Part shown: positions 25,638-36,051 of the stretch, piece after piece | Layout: every line of letters begins with the position of its first letter | Position numbering within the stretch: the first letter of the stretch is position 1 | Assembly (NCBI GenBank): GCA_030528555.1 | Contig: JAUMYQ010000002.1 | Span: 62,001-126,000, forward strand | Reading direction: 5' to 3' | Length of the DNA stretch: 64,000 nucleotides | Origin: Porphyromonadaceae bacterium | GTDB taxonomy: Bacteria; Bacteroidota; Bacteroidia; Bacteroidales; Porphyromonadaceae | The notes under the pieces: generated by a model | What the model was told of the DNA's origin: nothing | The model's input: only the letters and a program-made list of their open reading frames with translations | Databases searched by the model: none | Position numbers and translations under genes: made by a program

Positions 25638-26891
25638 ATGAAATATATGAGTATAAGCATGGCATGGCGTGTATTTTGTTTCGTACTAATCGGTTGGGGG
25701 CTGAGGGTAACGGGCCTCAAGGCTCAAGACCTATTGCCGAGCACACTAGGAGAGGGAGCGCAAATTAGTATTCTTGTGATAGAGCCAAGCCCTGAGGCAG
25801 TATATACGCTCTATGGGCATGCAGCGCTGAGAGTTACTGACCCTAATGAGGGTCTGGATGTAGTTTTTAATTATGGGCTATTCCAGTTTGACGACAGCTT
25901 CATATATAAGTTCGTCAAGGGACAGACGGATTACTTTGCGGCACCCGAACACACATCTTACTTCATCCAAGGCTATACCGAGCGAGGCAGTCAAGTAAAA
26001 GAGCTACTGCTGAGGTTTCCCTCAGAGGTCAAGCAGCTGTTGTGGCAGAAGATACTCAGAAGTATCGAGCCGAAGTACCGAGAGTATCGGTATAATTTCT
26101 TTCGGGATAATTGCTCTACCCGTCCCGTCCAACTAATCCTGAATGCAGCCCAAGAGGCAACAAGATGGAGATTGGAATTGCCTAGTCTTCACGAGCAAGG
26201 ACGTAGCTGGCGCAGTGAAATCAACGCCCTTGAGAGGGCTTATCCTTGGGTAGTCCTGGGTACAGATCTGGCTCTTGGTGCACCTACAGATGAGCTCGTT
26301 AATAACCAAGAGGCTACCTTCCTACCACATAATATAGCACCATTCTTCGCTCATGGCTCGTGGTTTAATCTCTACAATCAAGAGAGTGAGCCACTTTTAA
26401 TAGGAGAGCAGGTCTATGAAGCTGCTGCAGGTACATGTATTCTACGACAGCCCCCTGGCCTTGTGTCGTACCTGATGCATCCTTATACGCTCTTTGGGGC
26501 GTTTCTGCTACTGACGCTACTTGTAACCTTTGTTTTTCCTGTTGGTTACAAAGCTCTAGAGCTAGTGGTTCTTGTGGGAGTAGCTGGGGCTAGCTTCGTG
26601 CTTTTTTATATTACAGTCTTGAGTGAGCATCCGAGTGTTTGGCCCAACTATAACCTACTCGTACTACATCCGCTACATATGCTGCGCCCTCTACTGATAG
26701 GACGCTGGGCTAGACGTTGGGTGCTTTATTATCATTTTGCTAATTTTGCTCTCCAAGCAATGTTTATGGTAGGAGCTTATTTCCTGCCACAAGCTTTCAA
26801 CCTCAGTATTTATATGCTCTCTGCTACGCTCCTCGTCCTGTCTCTTGGACGATTGATTGAGGCTAAGAGAGGAACTTGGAGCAATACTTAG
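25638..26891 (+). CDS. DUF4105 / Lnb N-terminal periplasmic domain protein
   Basis: A 417-residue envelope protein. A signal or anchor segment (WRVFCFVLIGWGLRVTG) is followed by a periplasmic papain-like domain with YTLYGHAALRV, FNYGLFQFDD and NFFRDNCSTRPVQLIL, where His and Cys are likely catalytic. Residues about 290-400 hold four to five transmembrane helices. This is the DUF4105 family, in which the Bacteroides lipoprotein N-acyltransferase Lnb has been placed; whether this member acylates lipoproteins is inference. It overlaps the open frame of the following gene slightly, so they form an operon. Confidence 0.85.
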   Translation: MKYMSISMAWRVFCFVLIGWGLRVTGLKAQDLLPSTLGEGAQISILVIEPSPEAVYTLYGHAALRVTDPNEGLDVVFNYGLFQFDDSFIYKFVKGQTDYFAAPEHTSYFIQGYTERGSQVKELLLRFPSEVKQLLWQKILRSIEPKYREYRYNFFRDNCSTRPVQLILNAAQEATRWRLELPSLHEQGRSWRSEINALERAYPWVVLGTDLALGAPTDELVNNQEATFLPHNIAPFFAHGSWFNLYNQESEPLLIGEQVYEAAAGTCILRQPPGLVSYLMHPYTLFGAFLLLTLLVTFVFPVGYKALELVVLVGVAGASFVLFYITVLSEHPSVWPNYNLLVLHPLHMLRPLLIGRWARRWVLYYHFANFALQAMFMVGAYFLPQAFNLSIYMLSATLLVLSLGRLIEAKRGTWSNT

Positions 26892-26893
26892 CG

Positions 26894-28459
26894 ATGGAGC
26901 ACCGCAAACAACGTCATATACGTCTATTACTCTCGTCACTAGTAGCCTTCGTGGCTGTACAGATGCAGGCAAATGCCATCCACTTGCCTCGTCTTGTTGT
27001 ATGTATCAGTGTCGATGAGTTGAGGGAAGACTATCTGCGCCATCTTGAGCCTATGATGCAGGAGGGGGGCTTTCGGCGAATGCTCCGGGCGGGCAAGATT
27101 TATCCACAAGTCACATTTCCCTTTCGTCCTCTTGAACGGACGGGAGCGATCGCCTCTATACATAGTGGGGTGTATCCCGAGGCGCACGGTTTTTCCTCGG
27201 CCTTGAGTTACAACCGTGGCACGCACAGCATCGTCCACCGTCTATGGGACGATGCTGTGCAAGGGGTTTATACCCGAGAACAGTATTCGCCCAGAGCCTT
27301 AAGAGTGGCTACGTTTGCCGATAGGCTCAAGGATGCATCGGAGGGAGCTTCGCTCGTTTATAGCGTGGGGGTGAATGCCGAAGACGCGATTATCGCTGGC
27401 GGAGCAATGCCCGATGGCTGTTTCTGGCTTGATAGTAGGATCGCCTCGTGGGCAAGCTCGAGCTACTATCCCAAGATGCCGAGTTATATAGATAGGTACA
27501 ATCGGTCGGACGATGGCCCAAACAAACGGCTCATCTCAGGGCTGATGCAGTGGCGACCACTACGCAAATACGAAGATCATCCTACCTGTTACGCTTCATG
27601 GAGCAGAGGTTTCGACTACATATACCAGGGACATGAGGCAACTCGCTATAAACAAAGCCCCCTCGCAGGGGAGGAGGTCACGCGTCTTGCACTCAAACTT
27701 ATAGAACATGGTGGATATCAACAGCGCAAGTCTCCTGGGTTACTCGCTCTCTCCTATAGCCTCGCCTCCAACAGCCGTGGCGAGCTGTCTGCAGAGGATG
27801 TGGACAGATACCTTCGCCTAGACCAAGACCTCGGTCGCCTCTTTGAGGCTCTAGAACGACACATCGGGCTGGAGCATTGCCTCCTTGTTCTCTCAGGGAC
27901 TGGACATGTGAGCTATACCAAACCCTCCTCTTCTTCACGAGGTAAGGAGTTCAGAGAGCTTAGCCTTGGGCAAACCAAGGCACTCGTCAATATGTACCTC
28001 TCAGCTAGCTACGGTCCTGGCAACTGGATAGATCAAATCTACGGCAATCGTATCTACCTCAATCGTCAGCTCATCGAAGAGAAGAAACTAGATCTTGCCA
28101 CACTACAAGGCAAGGTGGCTGGTCTATGGCGAGAAATCAAGGGCGTAGGCCTGGCCTATGCTGCGAGCAATATACGCGAAGGTTTCGGAGGGAACGCGCT
28201 ATCTCTATGGATTAGTAGTGTGCCTCGTGATGACGATGCAGATGTGTACTGGGACTTGCTCCCTGGTTGGAACATCAAGGAGCAAACCGAGCATCCTGAG
28301 CTGGAGCGTAGGACGAGCGGTGCCATTCGCTCTCCACTACTACTCTTTGGTGCAGGAGTAGATCCAACTACGTTTGACTATCCGGTGAGGGAGTGTTCCG
28401 ACATTGTCAGAGCGGTGTGTTGGGTACTGCGTATTCGTCCGCCCAATGATGTCCGCTAG
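26894..28459 (+). CDS. Alkaline phosphatase superfamily pseudoenzyme (PafA paralog)
   Basis: A 522-residue exported protein, starting at ATG 26894, two bases after the DUF4105 stop; an ATG at 26876 overlaps that gene. It aligns along its length with the PafA-like protein at 61441: VVCISVDELREDYL for VVGMIVDQMSWDYL, GFRRMLRAG for GFRRLLKEG, RYLRLDQDLGRLFEAL for TYLRLDRDLKSFFDYL. The catalytic set is lost: the nucleophile segment reads PLERTGAIAS, KDR becomes NAE, STDYIGH is replaced, TADHAAG becomes SGTGHVS, and the C-terminal His motif GTSHS is RTSGA. Only the first Asp remains. It is probably a non-catalytic periplasmic partner of the upstream DUF4105 protein. Confidence 0.82.
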   Translation: MEHRKQRHIRLLLSSLVAFVAVQMQANAIHLPRLVVCISVDELREDYLRHLEPMMQEGGFRRMLRAGKIYPQVTFPFRPLERTGAIASIHSGVYPEAHGFSSALSYNRGTHSIVHRLWDDAVQGVYTREQYSPRALRVATFADRLKDASEGASLVYSVGVNAEDAIIAGGAMPDGCFWLDSRIASWASSSYYPKMPSYIDRYNRSDDGPNKRLISGLMQWRPLRKYEDHPTCYASWSRGFDYIYQGHEATRYKQSPLAGEEVTRLALKLIEHGGYQQRKSPGLLALSYSLASNSRGELSAEDVDRYLRLDQDLGRLFEALERHIGLEHCLLVLSGTGHVSYTKPSSSSRGKEFRELSLGQTKALVNMYLSASYGPGNWIDQIYGNRIYLNRQLIEEKKLDLATLQGKVAGLWREIKGVGLAYAASNIREGFGGNALSLWISSVPRDDDADVYWDLLPGWNIKEQTEHPELERRTSGAIRSPLLLFGAGVDPTTFDYPVRECSDIVRAVCWVLRIRPPNDVR

Positions 28460-28548
28460 GTCTTGTCTTATGCTCTAGATTTCGGCAGAACTAGCGGAGA
28501 AACAGACGAAATAAGTAGCAATGAAACAGAAAACAAAACAACAACTAT

Positions 28549-31500
28549 ATGGGATTTAATGATTTCTTAGCCAAACTCTTTGGCAACAAATCGCAGCGTG
28601 ACCTCAAGGAGATCAAGCCTTGGGTGGAGCGTGTGAAGACAGTGTACCCCGAGATACAGGGGCTTAGCGATGACGAGTTGCGTGGGCGTACAGCGAACCT
28701 TCGGCAGCAGATACAGGACTATGTAGCCTCGGAGCGGAAAGAGGTCGAGGAGCTGAAAGCCTCTGTCGAAGGTAAGAGCCTCGAGGAGCGAGAGGAGATC
28801 TGGCGTAAGGTAGACAAGATGGAGAAGGCCATCCTCGACAAGATGGAGGAAGTACTAGACCAAATTATGCCACAAGCCTTCGCCATCGTGAAAGATACGG
28901 CACGCCGCTTCTCGGAGAATCCCGAGATCCGTGTGCGAGCTAGCCAGCTGGATAAAGACCTCGCTGTAAAGCACGACTTCGTACGCATCGAGGACGAAAC
29001 GGCCATTTATCAAAACCATTGGCTCGCAGGTGGCAACGAGATCACTTGGGATATGGTACACTACGATGTACAGCTCATCGGGGGTACGGTGCTGCACAAG
29101 GGCAAGATCGCTGAGATGGCTACTGGTGAGGGTAAGACCCTCGTGGCAACGCTCCCTGTATTCCTCAATGCCCTCACTGGTAATGGAGTACATGTCGTGA
29201 CGGTGAACGACTACCTCTCTAAGCGTGACAGCGAGTGGATGGGGCCACTCTATATGTTCCACGGCCTTACGGTGGACTGTATCGACAAACATCGCCCCAA
29301 TACGCCCGAGCGTCGTGCCGCTTACAATGCCGACATTACTTTCGGCACGAACAACGAGTTCGGCTTCGACTACCTACGCGACAATATGGCTACCAGCCCA
29401 CAGGACCTCGTACAGCGCAAGCATAACTATGCTATTGTGGATGAAGTGGACTCCGTTCTCATCGATGATGCTCGTACTCCGCTCATCATCTCGGGTCCCG
29501 TAGCTCGCGGCGATGACCAGCTCTTCGAGGAGTTCCTTCCCAACGTGGAGCAGGTGGTCGAAGCTCAGCGCAAGCTCACCCATCAGCTTCTCATCGATGC
29601 TAAGCGCAAAATTGCTAGCGAAGATAAGGAGGAGCGTGAGGAGGGTTACCTGCTACTCTTCCGCACTTTCAAGGGACTACCCAAGAATAAGGCACTAATT
29701 AAGTTCCTCAGCGAGCCAGGCATCAAGACGGGTATGCTCAAAACCGAGGAGTACTACCTCCAAGACAATATGCGCAATATGCACCTGGTCACGGACGATC
29801 TCTACTTCGTCATTGACGAGAAGCATAATAGCATCGAGCTAACAGACAAGGGAATCGACCTCCTTACTCGTGGCACTGATGATGCGCAATTCTTCGTCCT
29901 CCCCGACATCGCCTCGCAGCTAGCCGAGTTAGAGGGGCAAGGACTCTCAACTGAGGAGCTAGCCACGCGTAAGGAAGAGCTGCTCTCAGACTATTCGATC
30001 AAGAGCGAGCGCGTGCATACCATCAATCAGCTCCTCAAAGCCTATGCCCTCTTCGAGAAGAACGATCAATATGTGGTAATGGACAATAAGGTGATGATCG
30101 TGGATGAGCAGACGGGGCGCATCATGGATGGTCGTCGCTACTCGGATGGTCTGCATCAAGCCATTGAGGCCAAGGAGCGTGTCAAGGTCGAGGCAGCTAC
30201 GCAGACCTTCGCTACCATCACGCTGCAAAACTACTTCCGTATGTACCACAAGCTCTCTGGTATGACAGGTACGGCCGAGACGGAAGCTGGTGAGCTGTGG
30301 GACATCTACAAGCTTGATGTGGTAGTTATCCCAACGAATAGGCCTATAGCTCGCAAAGACCTCAACGACCGTATCTACAAGACGGCTCGCGAGAAATATG
30401 CTGCCGTAATCGATGAGGTCGTAGAGATGGTAGGACAACGCCGACCAGTGCTGGTGGGTACGACATCGGTGGAGATCTCCGAGCTGCTGAGCAAGATGCT
30501 TACGCTTAGAAAAATCCCCCACAACGTCCTCAATGCTAAGCTGCACCAAAAGGAAGCCGAGATCGTGGCCCTCGCTGGTCAGCCTGGGGTGGTGACCATC
30601 GCCACCAACATGGCAGGGCGCGGTACGGACATTAAACTCACGCCTGAGGTAAAGGACGCAGGAGGGTTAGCCATTATCGGCACTGAGCGTCACGAGTCTC
30701 GCCGTGTAGATCGCCAGCTACGTGGTCGTTCAGGTCGCCAGGGCGACCCTGGTAGTAGCGTCTTTTACATTTCGCTCGAGGATCATCTAATGCGCCTCTT
30801 CGCTTCCGATCGCATTGCTCGTATTATGGATAGCATGGGGCACGAAGAGGGCGAGCGCATTGAGAGCGGTATGCTTACCTCTGCCGTGGAGCGTGCGCAG
30901 AAGAAGGTCGAGGAGAATAACTTCGGCATCCGTAAGCGTCTGCTTGAGTATGACGATGTGATGAACTCGCAGCGTGAGGTCATCTATGCTCGTCGTCGCC
31001 ATGCTTTGATGGGTGAGCGCATCGAGATGGACGTAATGAATACGCTCTATGACGCAGGGCGTGCACTCATCGATCAGCATCTCGAGGCTCAAGACTACCA
31101 CGCCTTCACGATCGACCTAATGCGTATCCTTGCTATCGAAGCACCATTTGCCGAGGGCGACTTCCGCCGTGGCAAAGGCGATGAGCTGGCCGATCGCCTC
31201 TACGAAGCCGTGAGCCAGCACTATGAGCGTAAGGCTCGCCTTATAGCCGAGCGTGCCAATCCTCGTGTGCAAGAGATCTACGCTGAGGCTGGGCATCTCT
31301 ATGAGAACATCCAGATACCACTGACTGACGGACGTATGAGCTATGCCGTGAGCTGCAGCCTCAAGGAGGTGGCCGAAAGCGGATGTAAGAGCATCATCAA
31401 AGAGTTTGCTCGTGTGCTAGTGCTGCGTATGATCGATGAGGCGTGGAAGGAACATCTACGTGAGATGGACGAGCTGCGCAACTCGGTGCAGAACGCCAGC

Positions 31501-31842
31501 TACGAAAACAAAGACCCTTTGCTCATCTACAAACTAGAAAGCTACGACCTATTCCGTAATATGCTTGAGGAGATGAACCGCAAGACGGCTTCAGTACTGA
31601 TGCGTACTACACTCTACGAGCCTAGCGAGGAGGACATGCGCCGTGCCGAGCAAATGGCACGTGAGCAAGAAGCAGCACGTGCTGCCGCTACGCGCCCACG
31701 CTATCAAGAGAGCCGATCGATGGAGGCTGTGGAGGAGGCTCGTCGTCAGCCAGCACGATCTGAGCACAAGATTGGGCGCAATGAACCCTGCCCTTGTGGT
31801 AGTGGCAAGAAGTTTAAGCAATGCCATGGACGAGGTCTTTAG
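28549..31842 (+). CDS. secA: Preprotein translocase ATPase
   Basis: A 1097-residue SecA, the motor that drives precursor proteins through SecYEG. Walker A is [11 protein letters not shown], Walker B is [20 protein letters not shown], and the helicase motifs [10 protein letters not shown] and [12 protein letters not shown] are intact. The C-terminus has the zinc tail [17 protein letters not shown], which binds SecB or ribosomes. Length is greater than the 901 residues of E. coli SecA, typical for Bacteroidetes because of insertions in the N-terminal motor (around residues 335-410). Single gene with its own terminator. Confidence 0.98.
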   Translation: MGFNDFLAKLFGNKSQRDLKEIKPWVERVKTVYPEIQGLSDDELRGRTANLRQQIQDYVASERKEVEELKASVEGKSLEEREEIWRKVDKMEKAILDKMEEVLDQIMPQAFAIVKDTARRFSENPEIRVRASQLDKDLAVKHDFVRIEDETAIYQNHWLAGGNEITWDMVHYDVQLIGGTVLHKGKIAEMATGEGKTLVATLPVFLNALTGNGVHVVTVNDYLSKRDSEWMGPLYMFHGLTVDCIDKHRPNTPERRAAYNADITFGTNNEFGFDYLRDNMATSPQDLVQRKHNYAIVDEVDSVLIDDARTPLIISGPVARGDDQLFEEFLPNVEQVVEAQRKLTHQLLIDAKRKIASEDKEEREEGYLLLFRTFKGLPKNKALIKFLSEPGIKTGMLKTEEYYLQDNMRNMHLVTDDLYFVIDEKHNSIELTDKGIDLLTRGTDDAQFFVLPDIASQLAELEGQGLSTEELATRKEELLSDYSIKSERVHTINQLLKAYALFEKNDQYVVMDNKVMIVDEQTGRIMDGRRYSDGLHQAIEAKERVKVEAATQTFATITLQNYFRMYHKLSGMTGTAETEAGELWDIYKLDVVVIPTNRPIARKDLNDRIYKTAREKYAAVIDEVVEMVGQRRPVLVGTTSVEISELLSKMLTLRKIPHNVLNAKLHQKEAEIVALAGQPGVVTIATNMAGRGTDIKLTPEVKDAGGLAIIGTERHESRRVDRQLRGRSGRQGDPGSSVFYISLEDHLMRLFASDRIARIMDSMGHEEGERIESGMLTSAVERAQKKVEENNFGIRKRLLEYDDVMNSQREVIYARRRHALMGERIEMDVMNTLYDAGRALIDQHLEAQDYHAFTIDLMRILAIEAPFAEGDFRRGKGDELADRLYEAVSQHYERKARLIAERANPRVQEIYAEAGHLYENIQIPLTDGRMSYAVSCSLKEVAESGCKSIIKEFARVLVLRMIDEAWKEHLREMDELRNSVQNASYENKDPLLIYKLESYDLFRNMLEEMNRKTASVLMRTTLYEPSEEDMRRAEQMAREQEAARAAATRPRYQESRSMEAVEEARRQPARSEHKIGRNEPCPCGSGKKFKQCHGRGL

Positions 31843-31860
31843 TTAATCGTTCGATGCGCG

Positions 31861-31898
31861 CTAGGGGACTGTGTCACAAGTATGACACAGTCCCCTAG
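31861..31898 (+). terminator. Terminator of secA
   Basis: Perfect 16-base arms (CTAGGGGACTGTGTCA and its complement) around a 6-base loop, 18 bases after the secA stop. Only a short T stretch (TGTTTG) follows. Confidence 0.72.
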
Positions 31899-32056
31899 TG
31901 TTTGATATCCACCCTGCTATGCCACTTCTCTATTAACCCTACTTCTTCTAGTCTTCAATCTTCTAGACCCTGGACGAATATCAGCTTAGCTATCTAACTC
32001 ACCAAATTTGTTTAACCATCTGAATTTAAATTTGTTATAGAAAATTCTGACTAAAC

Positions 32057-32200
32057 AAAAGAATCTTCGGGAATTTTCAAAAAAAACTTCCCGAACTTTT
32101 TTCTCGGAGTTCCCGATCTTTTTGGAGAAAGATCGGGAAGTTTTTTTCAAAGTTGGGGTGCTTATATAAGTTGTTTGTCTTGAGTGAATTATGGTTTTTC
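32057..32200 (+). repeat. Palindromic intergenic element, copy 2 (subfamily B)
   Basis: Starts AAAGAATCTTCGGGAA. The central hairpin is TTCCCGATCTTT-TTGGAG-AAAGATCGGGAA, so both arms carry the GATC variant. The right module is GGGGTGCTT then TGAGTGAATTATGG, shared with copies 4 and 5. It lies between secA and the glucan phosphorylase gene and points at the latter. The flanks 31899-32056 and 32201-32461 hold no gene I can support. Confidence 0.82.
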
Positions 32201-32461
32201 TGTTTGAACTCGGTAGATCGGAGCACTGGGGTATGTTTATTGGCTCACTTTAGGGCTAGTTCTTGAGTAGTTTTTATCGAGAAGGACGTGCATCTTGTGC
32301 CTCCCCAAGGCAGGAAAGTGCAGATCGTGCTAAGCACCGCTTGGGAGTAATACGCGCCACTTTCGTTTGCTAGTATATGGCGGGTCATTTTCCCCTCTGA
32401 CAGTTGGAGGAGGGGGAATAGATAGCTAGCATATTAGCAGCGAGATTGATAGGATTTTAAT

Positions 32462-32469
32462 TATCTTTG
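32462..32469 (+). promoter_or_regulatory. Possible -7 box for the glucan phosphorylase gene
   Basis: TATCTTTG fits the consensus and lies 36 bases before the ATG. No well-spaced -33 box was seen. Confidence 0.45.
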
Positions 32470-32504
32470 TAGCTGATTTTAAGCATCTAAAAATTAAAGC
32501 AATA

Positions 32505-35081
32505 ATGATTAGACCTAAAAGTACCAACGAAGCGGTATGGGCAGACCTTTATACCTATACCCAGCTGCCTAACGAACTTAGCAAGCTTGATGAACTTTCG
32601 CATAACCTTTGGTGGGTATGGACGCCCAAGGCTCAGGAGCTATTTCGTAGCCTCTCTCCCGAGCTTTGGGAGGAGACCGAGGGCAACCCCGTACGTCTGA
32701 CGCGCATGCTTAGCCCTGATCAGATAGATACCATCAAGGCGGATAAGAATATCCTAGCCAAAATAGATGAGGTATATGCCGACTTCAAGGGCTATATGAG
32801 TGAGGCTCAAGATGAGGAACGCCCCTCCGTGGCCTACCTGAGTATGGAGTATGGTCTGACTAATGTGCTGAAGATCTATTCTGGAGGTCTTGGTGTCTTG
32901 GCTGGGGATTATCTCAAGGAGGCTAGCGATAGTAATGTGCGTCTTACAGCCGTGGGTTTCCTCTATCGCTATGGGTATTTTACTCAAGGGCTAAGCCCCG
33001 AGGGTGGTCAGATTGCCAATTACGAGGCTCAGGACTTCACGCAGCTGCCTCTGGAGCAAATTATGAATGCTGACGGCAGCCCTCTCGTTTTGGAGGTGCC
33101 TTATCAGTCTCATACGGTATATTCATACGTATGGCGCGTGAAGGTCGGACGTATTGACCTCTACCTCCTTGATACAGACAATGGGCTTAACAGTGAGTGG
33201 GATAAGCAGATCACTCACCAGCTCTACGGTGGCGATTGGGAGAATCGCATGAAGCAGGAGTATCTGCTCGGTATCGGCGGTGTGCTTCTTCTCAATAAGT
33301 TGGGTATCAAGAAGGATGTATATCACATGAACGAGGGGCATGCCGCTTTTATGAGCGTACAGCGCCTTTTGGACTTTGTGGAGGGCCAGGGTATGAGCTT
33401 CGATCTTGCTCTCGAGCTCGTACGTGCATCGTCTCTATATACGGTACACACGCCCGTTCCTGCGGGGCACGATTATTTTGAGGAAAGCCTTATGGGTAAG
33501 TACCTAGGTCATATCCCAAGTCGCCTTGGTATCTCTTGGCAGGAATTTATGGATATGGGGCGCACCGAGCCTGGTAGTGGCGAGAAGTTCTCTATGAGTA
33601 CTTTCGCCCTGAATACCTGCCAGGAGGCTAACGGTGTGAGTAAGCTTCATGGAAAGGTGTCTCAGGATATGTTCGCCTCGGTGTGGAAAGGCTTCTTTCC
33701 CGAGGAGCTGCACGTGGGCTATGTGACCAACGGAGTACATATGCCAACCTGGGCTGCTCCACGTTGGCAAGAATACTACTTCAAGCATTTTGGTAAGGAC
33801 TTTGTTAAGCAGCAGACCAAGGAAGAGGTTTGGGGTAAGGTACAGCAGCTCCCCAGCGCTGAGCTTTGGCAGCTACATTACGACCAAAAGCTTGAGCTCA
33901 TCGACTACATCCGCTCACACTATGCTGAGCGTTGGATTAAGAATAGCAGCAATCCAGAGACGACTAAGGCTGTTCTAGAGGGCATCGACCCTAACGCTCT
34001 ACTTATTGGTTTCGGTCGTCGCTTCGCTACCTACAAGCGTGCACATTTGCTCTTTACCGATCTTGAGCGCCTCAATCGCATTGTCAATAACGAAAAGTAC
34101 CCAGTACAGTTCCTCTTCACAGGTAAGGCGCATCCAGCCGATGGTGCAGGCCAAGGGCTGATTAAGCACATTCTTGAGATTAGTCGCCGTCCAGAGTTCC
34201 AGGGCAAGATCATTTTCCTTGAGAACTACGACATGCGTCTTGCCTCTAAGCTTATTGCTGGTGTGGATATCTGGATGAATACACCTACTCGTCCGCTCGA
34301 AGCCTCGGGAACGTCTGGCGAAAAGGCCGAGATGAACGGTGTACTCAATCTTAGCGTCCTAGATGGCTGGTGGTACGAAGGCTATAGGCCAGGTGCAGGT
34401 TGGGCGCTTACAGACAAACGTACCTTTGCGGACCAGGGGCTGCAAGACAAGCTCGATGCTACTACAATCTATGATATGCTCGAGCGTGAGATCTTGCCTC
34501 TCTTCTTTGATGGGCGAGGAGACAAGCCTTATAGCGAAAAGTGGATGCAGTATATCAAGAATTCTCTAAACTTCATCGCTCCACACTATACGATGCGCCG
34601 TATGATGGACGACTACTTCGCTCGCTTCTACTGCAAATTAGCAGAACGGTCGGCACGTATCTCTGCCAATGATAACGCCATTGCTCAGGATCTTGTGAGT
34701 TGGAAGACCGAGGTTGCTAGCCACTGGAATGACCTCAACGTTCTTGAGTTGAGCGATGCTGGTAGCTTAGGCTTCAACGCTGGTAAGCGCCAGGCTAATA
34801 CGGCGGAGGTAATTACGCTCAAACTCGACAAGGGACGTTTGCAAGCCGATCTTGATGTAGAGCTGGTATTTGCTAAGCCAGACGAGGCTGGTCAGCTGCA
34901 TTTCGTAGAGACACAGCCTCTCTCGCTCAAGACTACGGATGGAGCGACCGTTACTTACACAACAGAGTTGAGCAACAAGCGTCCTGGTCACTACAAGGTG
35001 GGCGTACGCATCTTGCCCCGCCACGAGGAGCTCCCCCATCGTATGGACTTTGCATATGTTCGTTGGGTAAATCTGTATTAG
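32505..35081 (+). CDS. glgP: Alpha-glucan phosphorylase (DUF3417-containing type)
   Basis: An 858-residue GT35 phosphorylase that releases glucose 1-phosphate from glycogen or maltodextrins. The N-terminal DUF3417 domain (LDELSHNLWWVWTPKAQEL) marks the short alpha-glucan phosphorylase subfamily. SMEYGLTNVLKIYSGGLGVLAGD is split over the substrate and phosphate pocket, HMNEGHAAF and GFGRRFATYKRA follow, and EASGTSGEKAEMNG contains the pyridoxal phosphate Lys. It acts in the cytoplasm in glycogen turnover. A hairpin terminator follows. The HAD hydrolase downstream may act on the sugar phosphates. Confidence 0.95.
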   Translation: MIRPKSTNEAVWADLYTYTQLPNELSKLDELSHNLWWVWTPKAQELFRSLSPELWEETEGNPVRLTRMLSPDQIDTIKADKNILAKIDEVYADFKGYMSEAQDEERPSVAYLSMEYGLTNVLKIYSGGLGVLAGDYLKEASDSNVRLTAVGFLYRYGYFTQGLSPEGGQIANYEAQDFTQLPLEQIMNADGSPLVLEVPYQSHTVYSYVWRVKVGRIDLYLLDTDNGLNSEWDKQITHQLYGGDWENRMKQEYLLGIGGVLLLNKLGIKKDVYHMNEGHAAFMSVQRLLDFVEGQGMSFDLALELVRASSLYTVHTPVPAGHDYFEESLMGKYLGHIPSRLGISWQEFMDMGRTEPGSGEKFSMSTFALNTCQEANGVSKLHGKVSQDMFASVWKGFFPEELHVGYVTNGVHMPTWAAPRWQEYYFKHFGKDFVKQQTKEEVWGKVQQLPSAELWQLHYDQKLELIDYIRSHYAERWIKNSSNPETTKAVLEGIDPNALLIGFGRRFATYKRAHLLFTDLERLNRIVNNEKYPVQFLFTGKAHPADGAGQGLIKHILEISRRPEFQGKIIFLENYDMRLASKLIAGVDIWMNTPTRPLEASGTSGEKAEMNGVLNLSVLDGWWYEGYRPGAGWALTDKRTFADQGLQDKLDATTIYDMLEREILPLFFDGRGDKPYSEKWMQYIKNSLNFIAPHYTMRRMMDDYFARFYCKLAERSARISANDNAIAQDLVSWKTEVASHWNDLNVLELSDAGSLGFNAGKRQANTAEVITLKLDKGRLQADLDVELVFAKPDEAGQLHFVETQPLSLKTTDGATVTYTTELSNKRPGHYKVGVRILPRHEELPHRMDFAYVRWVNLY

Positions 35082-35118
35082 GTATTTTGTGCCAGTAAGT
35101 ACTAGCACAAAATAATTG

Positions 35119-35159
35119 GACGAGCGGTATTGCATCCGTAGGGTGCTAGGCCGCTCGTC
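35119..35159 (+). terminator. Terminator of the glucan phosphorylase gene
   Basis: Outer 9-base arms (GACGAGCGG / CCGCTCGTC) with an inner GCATCC/GGGTGC stem, then TGCTTCTTT. It precedes the HAD gene start by 29 bases, so read-through may occur. Confidence 0.6.
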
Positions 35160-35187
35160 TGCTTCTTTAGAATAACTAAGAGGATTC

Positions 35188-35925
35188 ATGATGACGATAC
35201 AAGAGCAAGTGGTTATGGCTTTCGAGAGGTTCTTTGTACGCCATGGAGTGGAGGATGGACGGCTAAAGGCAGTGTTCTTCGATATGGATGGTGTCCTATT
35301 CGATTCGATGCCTGCCCACAGCCGAGCTTGGCAGGAGACCGCCCAGCATTGGGGGCTGGAGATGAGCGAATATGACTGTTATATGTTTGAGGGACAGACA
35401 GGCGTACATACGATTAACCTACTCTATCAAAGGCAGTATGGTAGGGAGGCTACCGAAGAAGAGCGCAAGCAAATCTATTTGATGAAGACGGAGTTATTTA
35501 CTCGTTACAACGATCGAGGCTGTATACCTCACGCTCCAGAGGTGGTATTGGCCTTGTCGCCCCTCAAGCGTGTGCTAGTGACAGGCTCATCACAGCCGAC
35601 TTTGCTGGAGCGTGTGGTGCGAGACTATGGAGATGCTTTTCCTCCCGACCTGATGATCACAGGGCTGGATGTACGTAAAGGTAAGCCCGACCCCGAACCA
35701 TATATGATGGCTCAGACTAAAGCTCAGGTAAAACCTTACGAAGCCTTTGTGGTAGAAAATGCTCCTAGAGGCGTGCGCTCGGCACATGATGCAGGATGCT
35801 TCACGATAGCCGTCAATACAGGCCCATTAGCCGATGAAGAGCTATGGCGTGAGGGCGCAGACTTGGTCCTGCCCGATATGCAGACGCTCCTGAGCTTACT
35901 GCCACTCTTCCCTCTCGGTCAGTAG
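35188..35925 (+). CDS. HAD-superfamily phosphatase (beta-phosphoglucomutase-like)
   Basis: A 245-residue HAD hydrolase. Motif I is FFDMDGVLFDSMPAH with the nucleophilic and acid/base Asp; motif II is VTGSSQ; motif III is the Lys of RKGKPDPEPY; motif IV is VVENAPRGVRSAHDAG. The helical C1 cap between motifs I and II puts it with sugar-phosphate phosphatases and beta-phosphoglucomutases. The precise substrate is unknown; the neighbouring glucan phosphorylase makes a hexose phosphate plausible. The first two codons are both ATG. Confidence 0.9.
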   Translation: MMTIQEQVVMAFERFFVRHGVEDGRLKAVFFDMDGVLFDSMPAHSRAWQETAQHWGLEMSEYDCYMFEGQTGVHTINLLYQRQYGREATEEERKQIYLMKTELFTRYNDRGCIPHAPEVVLALSPLKRVLVTGSSQPTLLERVVRDYGDAFPPDLMITGLDVRKGKPDPEPYMMAQTKAQVKPYEAFVVENAPRGVRSAHDAGCFTIAVNTGPLADEELWREGADLVLPDMQTLLSLLPLFPLGQ

Positions 35926-35960
35926 AGTTCTAAGGGGGAGTAGATTATAAATTTAGCAAC

Positions 35961-36003
35961 AGCGAGAGCGGTGTCGGAATTGCATCCCGACACCGCTCTC
36001 GCT
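35961..36003. terminator. Hairpin between convergent genes
   Basis: Perfect 17-base arms (AGCGAGAGCGGTGTCGG and its complement) around a 9-base loop. It sits between the convergent HAD and RclC-like genes. No T run follows on either strand, so termination is inferred from position and strength. Confidence 0.6.
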
Positions 36004-36051
36004 CTCGCTGACCGATATTTCGTGGTTAGCCGAACCTAAAAGAACCAACCC

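Noticed and set aside
29986..30549. Long minus-strand ORF (187 codons) inside secA
   Set aside because: It lies entirely antisense to a well-conserved SecA reading frame and its translation has no recognisable features; a codon-bias shadow.
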